Positions 23,732-36,732 of a stretch of DNA of 64,000 nucleotides are shown in pieces (position 1 is the first letter of the stretch; each line of letters begins with the position of its first letter). Source of the DNA: Acanthaster planci (lineage: Eukaryota; Echinodermata; Asteroidea; Valvatida; Acanthasteridae). The position numbers were made by a program, and so were the translations under genes. The stretch spans positions 2,670,254 through 2,734,253 of the forward strand of contig NW_019091380.1 of NCBI RefSeq assembly GCF_001949145.1, written 5' to 3'. A model generated the notes under the pieces. The model searched no databases. It was not told where the DNA came from and saw nothing but the letters and a program-made list of their open reading frames with translations.

Positions 23732-25205
23732 GTAAGTGTCAAAGGTCATGACAAGCGAGGGTGTCACAAGTCATACACTATACTAATGCCGCTAATCCAT
23801 TTTAGTGTGCACATTCCTTGCAAGTCTAAATTCACCTTGAAGAGTGCTGTATGAAGTGATTCCAAGTTCAAAGTGATATTTTTTCAAGGAAATGAAGCAC
23901 TAATAGAAAGAAAATAACCGGGTCTGGTCTCTTTGAAAAGTCAAGGGACCATCTGTGCTGGGTTTTAATTATCAGAAAAAGGCAAAGAGATCAGTTTGAC
24001 TCCTCAAAATGAGATGAACTCTGGCAAAATTTCCTGCTGCTAAAAAAAAAAAAGGTAACATACTTTTGAGTCAAATACTTTGCATGAACCTGATTTTGTC
24101 TCCAAGAAAGTCAGCTTCATCACAGTACATGTATCAGTACTCACGTGTACAAACACATGTACATGTATGACACCATAGTGTGCTAGAACATTATTTGTAT
24201 AATGGACTGTACAGTGTACACATAATACATAATATAATGTTGAACCCTACAAGCACACAACTCAAGGTCAAGGGGTGGTATACATGTAAGTGTACCTGTG
24301 TGTTGGACAAGTCAGCAAAAGTGTATTTATATGTAGATGCATTTAGTCTCCTTGAATTTGTCCTTGAACTTCAAATCATGTGATTAAAATCAGGTTTCTC
24401 CATTACTTATAACTTGTGTGATGCAACTCCATAGACTGCTTGCATGTATGGAGAAAACAGATTTTGACCAGGAATTTACATGAAGATATATTTCTGGGCC
24501 AGATTCTTTCCTGATACTTATTCCCACAGTCCAAAATTTTAAATGTACATTTAACTCAAAAATTGTCCTGAAAATTCAAGTTACCGGTAGTAGTACACAA
24601 ATTTGTCCAATCCAATTTTAACCTGTGCCTTGCAGGAATTAACAAGCTTTTGTGGAAATTTAATTTCACTGGGAAGGAACAACTCACTGAAAATGATTTT
24701 CCATCCCCTTGGCTTTCCAATATTACTGTTGCCCAAGGAAGCTTCACTTTCTAAATTATTTTCCGAAGAGTGTATCATGGTTTTGTTGCTGCTCATCCCT
24801 TGGGGCTGTATTTAAATGTTGGAACATAATTTCTGGTGATCGCTGCCTCTGGGTTCAGTAGTTTGTCTGATAATCACATCTGGAACAAGCTGTGATTTCT
24901 CGGGGGGGGGGAGTGAATCTTCTGACTACTCAGCGCTACATGTTAGATATTCTCAAGGGATATCATCCTGCTACTATAAAAGGAAATCTTCAAGTAATTC
25001 CTCCTTGTTCAGATATACATGTAATTAATGAGCAGGTGAAGTTCAGCGTTAAAGTTCTCTTTTTTTATCCAGGGTGAGCAACAACTGTTGCAAAGCACCC
25101 ACAAAAATTGCTGCTGCGTTTGAGTCCCTAAGTTACTTTGTTTTGTTTACCAGTGAAGGCTTCAGTTGGCACTTTGTTTTTCAAATATTTTTGTGATTTT
25201 TATAG

Positions 25206-25253
25206 CAGAAGCCAAGCTAATAAAGCTCAGAGTGCCCTCGCAAAGGGGATCAG
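25206..25253 (+). CDS. RAB11FIP3/4: Candidate cassette exon a (48 nt)
   Basis: Between TTTTTATAG and CAG|gtgggt lies a 48-nt segment that enters and leaves in phase 2, exactly as needed between exons 5 and 6. It adds residues reading RSQANKAQSALAKGI. The preceding pyrimidine tract is weak. No homology is recognised. Confidence 0.3.
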
Positions 25254-25750
25254 GTGGGTTCATGATGCAGCATGCACAATTCAGCCAGCTGTAGGTTGCA
25301 TGGTCATGTAACTGGGATATGTACATGTACGTACATATAGGACCTCTGGCAGTGGCGTGATGTCAAGATTACTTTTGGGGAAGGGCAGGGATCAGTCGGC
25401 AGACCTTACACATTTGCACCATATTTGGGTGTAGTTTTTTCCTGGATGCCGGAAATGTCAGGCAAATATGTCATAAGCCCACTTAGTCCTCTTACAAAAT
25501 AAGTTCCATACATGCAGTATCCAGTCAAAGGAGATTAGAAATCTCTAAAATGCATTCAGATGTTTTGCATGCTCTCACATGTAGCATATGAATAAAGATT
25601 AATTGTTTGTAACAAACTAACCATCATTTTCCCCAAATGCCGAGTAAAACCCTTTTGTTGAAGCCTTGATCCTTAACGACGAGGACTGATAATTCACCAG
25701 CCTCCCGTGACTTTGTCTCTTCCTCCCTTTTTTGTACCCGTTCCTTCCAG

Positions 25751-25834
25751 TAGTTCATTGCTGCCCTACGATAGCCGGTCTCGGCCAATTATGATGAAGA
25801 GGGATGTGTGGTCTCACGTTCGCCGGATGAAATG
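25751..25834 (+). CDS. RAB11FIP3/4: Candidate cassette exon b (84 nt)
   Basis: A strong acceptor (CCTCCCTTTTTTGTACCCGT, then TCCTTCCAG) opens a frame encoding LLPYDSRSRPIMMKRDVWSH and RRMK. With the donor AAATG|gtaccc the segment is 84 nt and phase 2 on both sides. A second in-phase donor, GTGTG|gtctca, lies after 25810. Neither donor is strong. Inclusion together with the 60-nt exon at 21272 would give 633 residues, close to mammalian FIP4 at about 637. Confidence 0.4.
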
Positions 25835-28400
25835 GTACCCGCCGCATTAACCCATATGTGTGAATGTTTAATGCCTACATGTAACACTGCATGCTGTGCT
25901 GCATTTGTTCATTGTACATGTACACAGTGCTTTTTACACTCACCCTTAACACCTTTCGTCAAACCCACCCATTCAGTCGATGTGACAAATTCTGCCACCT
26001 TGAATTCGTCTCTGTGTCTGTGAACTTATAACATGTACATGTATGTAGCATGTCCTTGTAAACAGGGATGTCTGTCAGATTTCTTTGCACGGACTTGGAA
26101 AAAATGGGTGGAATGGAGTGTAATTGATTGAGCATGTTTGGAAGACAAGAAAGGAGAGAGTACTGAAATTACAGGCTAACAGATGTGAACTGTACATGTA
26201 AATTACACTGTACATGTACCAGTACACAAATTGAAGTAAGGGGTGGAAATCAATAAGTTAATGGACAAGCAGGACGATAAAGTGAACCCCAGTTTAGGTT
26301 GAAATGTAAGATTATCCTTACTTCAGCTAAAAATCTATTTTTTCTGTAAATTCAATTTAAACCTCCTGAAACTGTTTGTTTCTCTTTTTTTGTCTTATTT
26401 GGTAGGTATTTTCCTCTTTGTTTTCAAATTTTTTGTAAATATTTGTTGGATAAATAGTAGAGTAAACTCCAATACCATCAGTGAATATTCTGAGGACAGC
26501 AATTTCCAGAACAAATATATTTAAGCAAGACTGTTTCGAGGGCTTAGATTGATAGGGATACTTTTAAGACAAGGAAATGTGTCTACATGCGGCAGGTGTT
26601 CACATAAACAGACCTGAACTTAAATAAACAGGGCTGCGCTGATTGGACGATTGGACGTGATGGCACGGAAAGATCACAAATCATCAGGGAGGAAAACTAT
26701 AAACATGCCTAGACTGACTGCCGACACTCATGTATGTCGAAATACCAACAGACATCCCTAGAGCTGCGTCCACAAAAATCTGCTTAGCTGTAGCAGGTTG
26801 CCAGCCCAAATGCCATTTGAAATGCATTGGTTGTGACTGGTTCTCATTGACATGCGCTTAGCAAGAAAGTTTGGCTTTCTTCTTAGCAGCTTTTTGGAAT
26901 AGGAGCGCCTGAAAAAAGGCTGGACAGTTCGGACATGTCAGAAGCAGGTAAACTGCAAGGACTGAGTTGGACTTGATCAATACTTGCAGATGCATGGTCA
27001 AAAATAGGCTGTGTGTGGAGAGCATCAATAAAAGGGTAGGATGAAATTGAAGAAGGGGCACCCACTCGGAGGGATCGCTTGATGAGTTTGAGAGATATGA
27101 GATAAGCATATGACAAGGAAACAAGGCCTGGGACGTGCCTCGCTTGAGGGAGAACTGGATGAGGCAAGATAGGGGAAGGAGGGGAAAGTTTATTGTCAAT
27201 AGCAAGGCAAAGGATGAGACGGTTGGATGTCGCCACGGTAACTTGATGCCGAAATTCACTGCAATTATGCCGGTGTGTGAACACAGGATAGTGCCAGTTG
27301 ATATCAGGTGATACAAAGTTATCCTTAGACAAGGAGACATTTTGTTTGGTTTGTAGATTTGTCTTATTTATTTGTCTATTTTTTTGAATGGTCATCCGTC
27401 TTGTTTGGTTTAGATTGTGCGCAGTGCATGTAGCATTAGTTGGTAACTTGATATCAGTTTTCTTACTTTGCACTGCTTTCCAGTTTCATAAATATTTGAA
27501 GTAGTGGTTGTAAAATATTCTGGCTCCCTCATTCGTTATCCCTCTTGTGACACCCACTCCCTCCCCTCTACCTACAGCAAAAGGGCTTTCAAAAAGTGTT
27601 TTTCCAAGGAGTATTTGCATTGTGCAGGTTTATGGTAAATCACTTCGAGTTTTGAAGAGTTAAATCTACCTGAGTAATGTCACCTGAAATAGACCACCAC
27701 TCGAAATGTTTAAAATGTTTTGCCAGATGTCTTATGAGAGGTGTATTTAGCCAGGTACTCTGTCAAATCAGAGAAAAGACGTTGGAGTGGTGCTGTTGTT
27801 TTACAGGGATTATGGGATGTCCAACTTCCTGGGTAGTTAATTGAGGGCAACTCTAGCCTCTGGTTGTACATGTAGGTGAATTTCCATGGGTCAATGTCTG
27901 ATAGACACATGCAAACTCCTGCATATGGCGTCTCCTGGAAGCTATGATTGTTCATGTTCATATCTTCACATTGTGTTGAAAATTACCAAACCCTTACCTG
28001 TGAATGCTTTTGTTCCCTCGGTACGTACATGATGTTTGGCTGTTGCATTTCCATGTTCTGTGTCATTTCCAAATTCCTTGGATTGCTGGTTTTGAAAAGC
28101 ATTTCCAGGGTAGTTGGGATCAACCTTGGGAAAGTTTGTAGTCTGACAGTCAAGTGTACCGGTACGGTAGTGTGCACGTAGCTGAGCATAATGGAAATCT
28201 GTTGGTGTTATTTCTCACTGAAGTTTGTGTGTATAGGTGCACATCTCCATGTTTCTTGTTTTAATGTTGACTATGAACTGTGAATCCCAGTTACCTCAAA
28301 ATCTTCATTTTTTTCTTCACAAAGAACACATCAAGTTAGACTAACAATAACTCATCGTGAAGAGTAACCTTTTCTTGTAATGTTTCTCCCTTTTCCAAAG

Positions 28401-28430
28401 CTCCCTGTGCAACAACAGAATGTATCTTAG
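28401..28430 (+). CDS. RAB11FIP3/4: Candidate microexon c (30 nt)
   Basis: TTTCTCCCTTTTCCAAAG precedes a 30-nt segment ending CTTAG|gtaact. It is phase 2 on both sides and adds SLCNNRMYL plus the split codons. The tract and donor are reasonable, but a 30-nt match can arise by chance. Confidence 0.25.
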   Translation, partial: LPVQQQNVS

Positions 28431-31351
28431 GTAACTTCTTTATTCTGTTGTGTATTAGCTGTCCATGCATGCTGTCAAAAGCCAAATGTCTTTGTCTCGT
28501 CTTTTTTGCCTGTCAAACGAAGCCTGTTTTTTGTGTGCCATGCTCAAGTTGCCCCGACTGTGAACGTATGTTTGTCCAAAAATGCAATTTACAGCTAATG
28601 TACTGGCTTAGGCTTTTTCAACCAGTAGGCTTTTTTTCTCACTGCAAGCCTATTATTTGAGACATTACATGTACATATAAGTGAAATCAACTACATTATA
28701 GGAAAGGAGATATTCGAATTGGTTAGGTGGAGCTGAATTTCACACAGTTCTATTGACACTGTACAATCTCATTCCTAAGGCATGAGATAACACCACATGT
28801 ATTGATTGGTACCATGTTGAGATAAATTCCCAGTAGCCATGATAACACAAAGTTTGCAATGTACAGAGTATGGTACATGTACTACTTATACATGTACATG
28901 TATGTATCTAAATTCCAGATCCTGAAATCTGAAGGAAGCTGTTTAAAAGTGTGAAATGCACTGAACAGTTAATGGAGCCATAGACAGGTGAATCAGATAC
29001 ATGTATTTGATACAACTTGTGAAAGGAGACAGCACATGTACTGAACAATCTGTCAGATACCGGTATCACAAATAATATGGACAACTTGGGTTACAGTACA
29101 TGTACGTTGGTGCTCACACTAGAATCGCCTCCTTGAAAACATTAGAATTGTTTTCAAGATGGCACAATATACGCACTCGTAGACTAAACTTTGGAAATGT
29201 AGGCCTACATGCACACTTGCAACGTTCGGATGTTGTTTTTGCAAAGGTTCATTTGCATGCCATAGTCCAGCATGGTTTCTGTTTTAGTTTCGGCTGTGGG
29301 AGCCATTTTGTCCTAAACAGGCCTCATAGATGGTACCGGTAGCTCGATCCAGTAGACTAGAGTGTACTTGTACATGCAGCTTTATTGCCATTAAGAATTT
29401 CCTGAAGTTAGCATTAGGCTTGCTGGTGGGAAGTATTGTTAAACTTTGTGGATCCCTTGGATGTTTGGCATTGGTGTTTCACTTGTCGTTGGTGTGCATT
29501 GCTGTGTGCACATATGAATGTCTTTGTGCATACCGCATGCTTGGGCAGAGGGGTTTGATTGGGGTGGAGTTGGAGATGATAGGTGGGAGTAGGTTGTGCT
29601 GATGGGCATGTCGATATATCAGATTTAGCATGGTTTTGGAAAGTTGGTCGTTATACATGTACATACACTGTCAGTTGTACATGTGCCAACAGTTGCAGAC
29701 TTTGAAAGTTTATATTCATTTCGAAATTGTGATTTTGATTACAGTTGACTTTTCAGTTGGATAAACTAATATTAAGTTTTAAAACGGAGCAAGTGCTTAC
29801 ATGTGCATGTATGGTATGTGCAATGTTACCTGATACTTCTGCCCATAATTCCATCTCTTGCTACACGTATGGGAACAGCCAATTCTCAGTAGCCTTGTTC
29901 TCTCTTAATCTAAAAATACCATTCTGTTGCTTCTTGCCGTCATTTCTAACAATGGGTACGTTTATCTCTTTCCTTCAGATTTACACCGTTGTGGTATTCA
30001 TAGGAGTAGCTTTTCTGATGTGCACATACATGTACATGTACTTTGCTAAGTAATACATGTAACTCAACATTTCAGTTAATCAAGATTATCAAACAAAATG
30101 TTTGGTTTATGAGAATGGATAAAGTAGAATTGGGTCTTAGTTTTGTGAAAATCCATTTTTATTTAATAGCAATAATAACATTGTAACTAGAATAAAATGT
30201 TCTATTTACATGCACAGTGTGCCATGCTCAGCTTTGCAAAATTGGCCAGAAGTCCTTGATTGGTACTGTGGTAGAAAAATTTAACGCTTTCATTTGCTTG
30301 AACACTGCGTTGATTGCTAAACTGAATTGCCAATCAGCCACTTTCTAAGGGTGCTGGTTGTGCCAAGCCATGCGCTAAGCCAATAACTTCATCAGTCGTC
30401 AAAATTGTATGTGCCGAAAAAAGTTCAGTCATGTACATGTACATGTACGTGAGCCTGCTTTGCAAATCAGTGGCATGTTAATGAAGGGGGACATTCCATG
30501 TCACGTCATCTTTGCTGCCAGATTGAATTCCATTGCCTTATGAAGTTACCAGTTTGCAGTAATTATGCTGTTGTTGGGGTTAGAATGATTGTGTGCACTG
30601 ACATGCACGTACCACCTTAGCAGCAGCATTAGTGCCTCTTGGTTTCACAGCAAGCGATCATATTTTGCACGCAAGAACTCCAGCTGGGTTTTTCAGGTGC
30701 TGTCGTTGAGTCTACACGTTACTCGTACTCAGCTCGGTGACTCCTTTATGTGTTGCCACAAATTTAGCTGAAAAAGTTTTGCAAGAGCTCTGTTCAAGAC
30801 AGTATGCTGGTGCATGAGGTACTGTACACGCTTTGGTCCATTCTCTTTTTGGATTCTGATATGTTTCAAAACACTCTGTGACGTGTACACTATACAGTGT
30901 TCAGACTTGCATGGTTTGCCGTGTTCCTTTGCTGCCTTTATGTAATATGCACTTCTTTGTCACATTGGCTGCGTATGTAACTAACGCTTCGGCCCAAAAC
31001 TTACCTACATGTATGTAGTTTGTTAATATGATGGACAAAAATACCTTACAATTGTTTTTGAGATTTTAATAGCGAAATTATGTGATGTTTTTGCTCTTTA
31101 ATTGGCAAGGAAGATGAGACATTAAACAGCAATTCTTACCTGCACTGATTGCTTCAACATACTTTTTTCATTAATACAAATTGGGCACCAGCCTTTAATT
31201 GTTGATCAATTGTTCCCAACAGGTACCCTATCTTCTGCAATGGTTTGCGGGGGATTTATTCAACAGTACACTGCCCGCTTGTCACGTGGTCTTTCAATTA
31301 TAAACCTCATATGTACATAACATTCCGCTGTTTCTCTTTCATTTTCGGCAG

Positions 31352-31387
31352 CCCGGTCAGACGGATCTCTTCAAAGGAGTTCGCCAA
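31352..31387 (+). CDS. RAB11FIP3/4: Rab11FIP coding exon 6 (36 nt)
   Basis: Completes residue 227 (Gly) and encodes PVRRISSKEFA (228-238) plus two bases. This aligns with PNRKISSTAFGRQL in vertebrate FIP3/FIP4, immediately before the Ser-rich start of the coiled coil, so this very short exon is well supported. The acceptor ATTTTCGGCAG|C and donor CCAA|gtgagt are phase 2 on both sides. The RRISS motif is a plausible basophilic-kinase site. Confidence 0.85.
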
Positions 31388-33490
31388 GTGAGTACAAAAA
31401 TCCCTGAAGGGAAATTTGTTCTTCCTTGATAGTCAACTCTAAAGTTATCAAACCTATGTGTAGTGTTGAGTTGTAAATCTTTAACTTAAACCGACTGGCA
31501 TGCATTTCTAGAGTGCCATGGTCTTGTGGTACATATGTATGGTGTCGTTGACTCAGAATTCTGTAGATATTGTGTTTTCTGAGAGTTCAATTTCATGCAA
31601 CCCTTGAATTTGCGCTTGATGTGTTATTTGGCAATATACAGTTTATCACTGCATATACCAGTAGTTACTGGGATAGGTTTTCAGTGTTTTGGTTCATTAT
31701 GTCTACATGATAACTTGCACTGGACGTCATTTTGTAATTTTGTTCAGTTTTGGTGTATGTGTCATCAAATCCGCAGTGTTTAATTCTGAGAGTCCAGGGA
31801 GTTTCTATCTAGCATCTATGCAGTGTAATTTTTCAAATTACAGCTGTTAAAAATACAATACTGTGTTTCATTAACGGTATTTCCAATTTTTGCTTTGCTT
31901 TTTAAAATGTGTTTTCACGCTGTCTTTAATTTTAAGTAATGTTCGAATTTCAGTTATGACCAAAGGAGCCTCTATTGCTAAGAAAACAGGGCCCTCTCTT
32001 GGTCCAGCTCGAAGACCATGCACTTAATCGGAAACTAATGCCAAATGAATAAAATGAAGTTGTACAAAAAGTACATCTAAGAAAGATTTGTCTCATAAAT
32101 GTAGACCCTTTTAATACTGCCCAGGAAGGTACATGTACATGTAGGGCGAATCAACTCCTTTGTATCCTAATCACAAGTCATAACAATCCTGTAGAACAGT
32201 GTTACATTTCCAAGAGACTATTAGTTTGTGGATTCCCTTGGCAGGTTGTCATATAAATTGCGCACATCAGGCTTGATATCAGTTAATATTTTGCTATCTT
32301 TGGTGGTTATGTCTCTGCGAAACTGGCAACCAACCTTTGCACCTTGAAACATATGGCATGGCCGCATGGAGAGACGTCCTTCATTCTGCAAACATTCATA
32401 AACAAATTTGCCATAACGTGCTAGAGATATTGCATCCACTTTGTACAGCACTACTCAGTTGAAACTTCAGTTGCATGAGAAACTGGCTTAGAATGTGTAA
32501 CTTCTTAATCAATAAATTAAGTTAAAACTTTGTAGCATCTTGTGTACTGTTCACGTTGTCAGGTCAAGAAAAAATGCCGTTATAGGTTTCAGATTGTGCC
32601 AGGTTTCAGATTTTTTTTTAACCTCTTTTTACCTTTGTAAGAAGTACATGTTTTTGGAAAGGAAGCACATGTACTGTACATGTCATTTATTGCTTTTTGA
32701 AATGGCTGTTTGATTGAACTTGTCTGTTAAAGTGTAGATACCCTACAACCCTTTTTTCTCTTTATTCAACACAATCATTGTGTGGAACCTACAAATTTTT
32801 AGTTATGTGATTTCCTTAAAAAATATTCCATTCAAAATGTACTCACTGACTCAAAGCTGGAGTTGTTGGACGGTGGGACTTACATTTCAGATGTAGCTGT
32901 CATCTCCTTGCCAAGTAAACAAACATCCATTATCAATAACACATTCTTGTAGTACAGGCTAATGAGGCATATTAGCCCACTTATTTTATCCTCATTATTT
33001 GATGGCTGTACATGTAAATCCTCAATCCAGCGACAGACTGTGAAACAACTCAAAGGAATTTTTATGAATTTAGGAGAACTAGGATTAACGATAAAATACA
33101 TCAGTGAACATTGCATCAGAAATTGCATCAAATAAGGCACTTTCACTGTTTGTCCATATGTATCTAAAAATGTCAGAGAATTTAACAAAATCTTTCTCAA
33201 AGGCATTAATTTCTTTTTGTCGTTAGATTAACTAAATTCTTAGATTTGTACTTTTCAGGTCATTGCAGTCAGCAAGCTGTTCTCAACAGTTTTGCCTAAA
33301 TCTGTGTTTCTTAACTTTCTGATTATTGAATCCCATGGAAATATCGAAATTTATTACACTTTCATCTTTTGGCTGTGCATTGTTACTTATTAACACGGCA
33401 CCTGTCTCGTATTGTAAATTGCGTCTTCCTAACCTGGTTTTTCAAGCAGCAATAAATGAATTATGATATGACGTTCATCTCTCCCCATAG
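31388..33490 (+). other. Rab11FIP intron 6
   Basis: AT-rich and without recognisable exons or elements. A few TACATGTA sites occur near 32130 and 32675. Confidence 0.7.
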
Positions 33491-33602
33491 CCACTTGTAC
33501 AGGTCTTCATCGTCCAGTAACCTGCCCCATAAAGGTGCTATCGATGAGCTTTATGGCGAGTATGCAGCGTCGGACACAGACGTAATGGAACTCAACGATA
33601 AG
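33491..33602 (+). CDS. RAB11FIP3/4: Rab11FIP coding exon 7 (start of coiled coil)
   Basis: Completes residue 239 (Asn) and encodes 240-276. HLYRSSSSSNLPHKGAIDEL aligns with the vertebrate block LMHSSNFSSSNGSTEDLF, and DTDVMELNDK leads into the coiled coil. The acceptor CTCCCCATAG|C joins exon 6 in phase and the donor GATAAG|gtgggt leaves phase 0. Confidence 0.92.
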
Positions 33603-34283
33603 GTGGGTGGCTTTGTAATCTATTGGTCTCTAAATTATGCTGCACTCTGAGCACATTATCTGAAAATGGTGGCTCTTACCAGAACGACACTGTGTTTTTT
33701 GCTGTGTAAAGCGGTGAAAACTCATCAATAATTTAACCCAGTGGCTGTGAGCTCAAACCAGTGGTCTTCAGGCCAGGGACTGGATCTGCAAGTACAGTAT
33801 CTAGGAGGAAATAAAACCACTTGAGTGCAATAAAAAAATACTCTATCAGCACCACCACAGCTCCGGCTGTTTCATCAAATAGGCACCGTGGGCACCGTGA
33901 CGATGGCCTACACAAAAATTAAGAGGGATGCAACAGTATTTTGTTCGTCACACCAAGGCAAATATCTGCTTATTGAAATTATTTTAAACAAGAAGACACC
34001 GATGTAAATACCTGTATTTGTTTAGAATTTGCGTGTTCATGTAAAGTTTGTCTTTCTGAAACACACAATGCCAGTGGGGTCCCACCAGTTTGGCCTCATC
34101 TTGCTTAGTACAGCTTAGAATCAGCATGAAAAACCACTTCTCGTAGACATGTGCTACTTCCTGCTGCAGCCGGTTGATTCAGACACTCGCTATGCGGAAA
34201 TTGCCTTCTTCATTCTGTTGTCTGATCTGTAATGCGCAGATCATGTCCCCGGGCAGGGACTTATCCAGAGTTGTAATGAAGTT

Positions 34284-34402
34284 GTCACAAGTCATCCAGT
34301 TGCCAGCCCAGTCACAAGCTGTTCAACTGCAGCAAATGGCTGGGAGGCATTCTCTCGTTATTCTTCTTCAGCCTCTGATTACAACGAGGCTTGGGATTGG
34401 CT
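34284..34402 (+). repeat. Dispersed repeat R1, copy 1
   Basis: Begins GTCACAAGTCATCCAGTTGC and continues with CAGTCACAAGCTGTTCAACT. The order of motifs matches 38915-39030 in the same orientation. It is probably a worn interspersed repeat of unknown class. Confidence 0.55.
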
Positions 34403-35238
34403 CATTACTGATCATTCAAGGCACAGCCTGGGGGTCTATATAGATCATATCATGAGGTACTTCAAGAGTCTCTTGTAACTTTTCCACAAGCTGTTCAAAT
34501 GAACTCTAGCAAAGGCTGAGAGATATTCCTACATTGATGTTAATTGACTCGTGCTCGTGTCCAGACATGGGATGGACTTATTACCATTCAGGGTTCAACT
34601 TGGGATCTACACTAGGTTATGAGGTAAATCATGAATGCCACAGTGTCATGTGACTTTTGTCCTCCCAGGGTAAAATTTAGGGGGCAGCAAAGCAGAGAAA
34701 TGTGCCTAATGAAGAATGTACATGTAAAACCATCAGGAAATGTTCCAACACACGGCAACGGGCTGCCAGGCTTCACTTGTTATTGCTAATATACATGTAA
34801 AAACCGGTTCCCAGCTTACCTTGACTTTGCTTATAAATTCAGTTGACATTGTCTCCAGGGGAACTTCACATTCAGTCATACATGCATCTCTGACAACTTT
34901 TGTACCTTGTAGTCTGGTCTGTGTAGGAACAAGAGATGGTGTACGAACTTGTACATATTATAGCAATACATAAAAGAGTGATCCTTTGGTGGAAACACAC
35001 CATGTTCACATGCAGGATTATGCATGCTAGGCCTTGAACATTCTGAGCATACACTGTCCATTATGGAATGGACTCTATTTGCCTGTGCATCACCTACCCA
35101 GATGAAAAGATCCCCACCACCACCACCACCAGAGCTTCATTTCCGTTGAGGCAGCGTTTCAAATCTGGATGGAAAGCAAACTGGAGTTAGCTCCTTGAGA
35201 TACTTACAGCGATGTATTCATTTGTTTTTGTTGTTTAG

Positions 35239-35342
35239 GTGTTGGAGCTTGAGACGCAAGTCACGGTATTAGAACAGGACAAGGCGACAAGAGTGGGGCA
35301 TCAGGGGAAACTGCAAAGCGAGAAACTCAAGCTCATGCATCA
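35239..35342 (+). CDS. RAB11FIP3/4: Rab11FIP coding exon 8 (coiled coil)
   Basis: Residues 277-310 plus two bases. VLELETQVTVLEQDKATR corresponds to the vertebrate VSFLEKKVTELENDS region and shows heptad hydrophobics. The acceptor TTGTTTAG|GTG is phase 0 and the donor CATCA|gtaagt phase 2. A basic, charged coiled coil is the dimerisation core of this family. Confidence 0.9.
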
Positions 35343-36641
35343 GTAAGTTCTAACCAACTCGCTCATGAGCAAGAGCGGTTATTCATTGCTGGCGTCTCTA
35401 AGGTGTCTCTGAGGCTGTTTTGTTCTTATTACGTTAGTATTAATTGACAACAAATGCACAAAAGGTTCACTTGAAGTTATCCCAGCGAAGCAAAAATCTT
35501 GCCACCAAAGAGTAACTTTTTTTTAATGTTTAGAACTTTTCTTATTAATCAGATTCTCAGCAAAAAAAAAAATAATAATAGTTGGAATGAATTTTATGCC
35601 CACACACAGGCTGGCATCCAACTGTACAAACAGGAACAGCCACTGACAATGCATGTTATCACAAATTATCACCATATCTCAGTTATTGTCCATCGGGTTG
35701 TATGGAAGGATATTCTTTGAACATGGCTGATGGATCATAAGTCAAGTGTGGCTTAATTGTTAACAATACTTGACCTGTCAGTTCTTACTTTGTTATCAAA
35801 ATACAGCAATTTCAGTGCAAGCGCTGACTTGGACACAAAGTTGTGCATACAGTGATAAGCAAATCTAGCTACGTGTACAGATAGACAGGTGCTTGAGTGA
35901 ATTTCAACATCAATTAAATTGTTTCCACTTGCCATAAAAGATAGCAAGTGGTTACAGTATTGTCAGGAAGAGAACAGAGATTGCAAGAAACTGGTGAGCA
36001 GATAAGACATCTGTGTTTCAATCGCAACAGAGGTCTTGAAGTAATTAGGCACAGTACATGTACATGTATTGGTTGGCATGATGTTAATTACAAGAGATCA
36101 TTAACACAGCTATACTCAGAATGATGGGTCACATTGTATACCAGTTGAACTGTGGTCAGTTCTCCAGGTATTTGAGGTTGAAAGGCTTAAGTGCCAGAAT
36201 GTCAATTTTCTATCATACGTGCTAAACATTTGATAAGTGTCTACTTGGAGGACTGATTTCTTTTTTTTACACCACAAATTTGCAAAAGGTTTACCACATC
36301 TCTACTCCAGTGAATGGCCCCCACAAATGTGAGGAATATGTGAAGTACTGTCACCTTGAGTCTGAGCTTGGAGGGTTTTTAAAACATAATTTGACATGAG
36401 TTACACGTCCATGTACAATGACAATATACACGTACATTTTCAGATCACTTCGCTTGAAGGCTAGCACCAGGATTGGTATTTTACATTCCCAACATATGGT
36501 TTTCACACACTACATGTATTTGTGTTTAATCCTTGGTCGTGAGAGTGTATCCAAGGAATTAATTAACAGAAGCAGTGTAATCCTAGCTTCAGACAGTTAT
36601 ACACCAAACTCAGCGAGGTTGGTTTAATTCTCATCTCACAG

Positions 36642-36732
36642 AGTTCAGAGTTTAGAGGAGCAAATCCGGGAAGTCGAGATGAAACACCAAGAGAGAGAGG
36701 ATGAACATATAAAGAGACACAAAGACCTGATG
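36642..36732 (+). CDS. RAB11FIP3/4: Rab11FIP coding exon 9 (coiled coil)
   Basis: Completes residue 311 (Gln) and encodes 312-341. VQSLEEQIREVEMKHQERED parallels VHELEEMVKDQETTAEQ of vertebrate FIPs, so register and family are clear. The acceptor is TCTCACAG|A and the donor ATG|gtaaat. Confidence 0.9.

Larger units (their letters stand above)
23732..31351 (+). other. Rab11FIP intron 5 (7.6 kb)
   Basis: Contains three candidate in-phase cassette exons (25206, 25751, 28401), listed separately. A 196-codon minus-strand frame at 26883-27473, overlapped by a second frame at 26858-27340, resembles no protein I know. TACATGTA palindromes cluster at 24125-24170, 25320-25340, 26030-26220, 28860-29105 and 30010-30060. 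TACCGGTA-type sites occur near 24585, 28158, 29060 and 29335. No autonomous transposon is recognised. Confidence 0.65.

Noticed and set aside
25076-25160. Pyrimidine tract and acceptor followed by a frame with NNCCKAP, reminiscent of the CCKK block of vertebrate FIP
   Set aside because: No convincing donor gives the needed phase; the similarity is too short.
29979-30050. Acceptor followed by a hydrophobic frame ending in a stop, as if an alternative membrane-anchored end
   Set aside because: In the phase required by exon 5 it meets a TAG after a few codons, and the hydrophobic run is partly TACATGTA repeat.
30651-30696. Possible extra Rab11FIP exon with good acceptor and CAG|gtgctg donor
   Set aside because: Its 46 nt would not fit the phase-2 to phase-2 junction and would break the frame.
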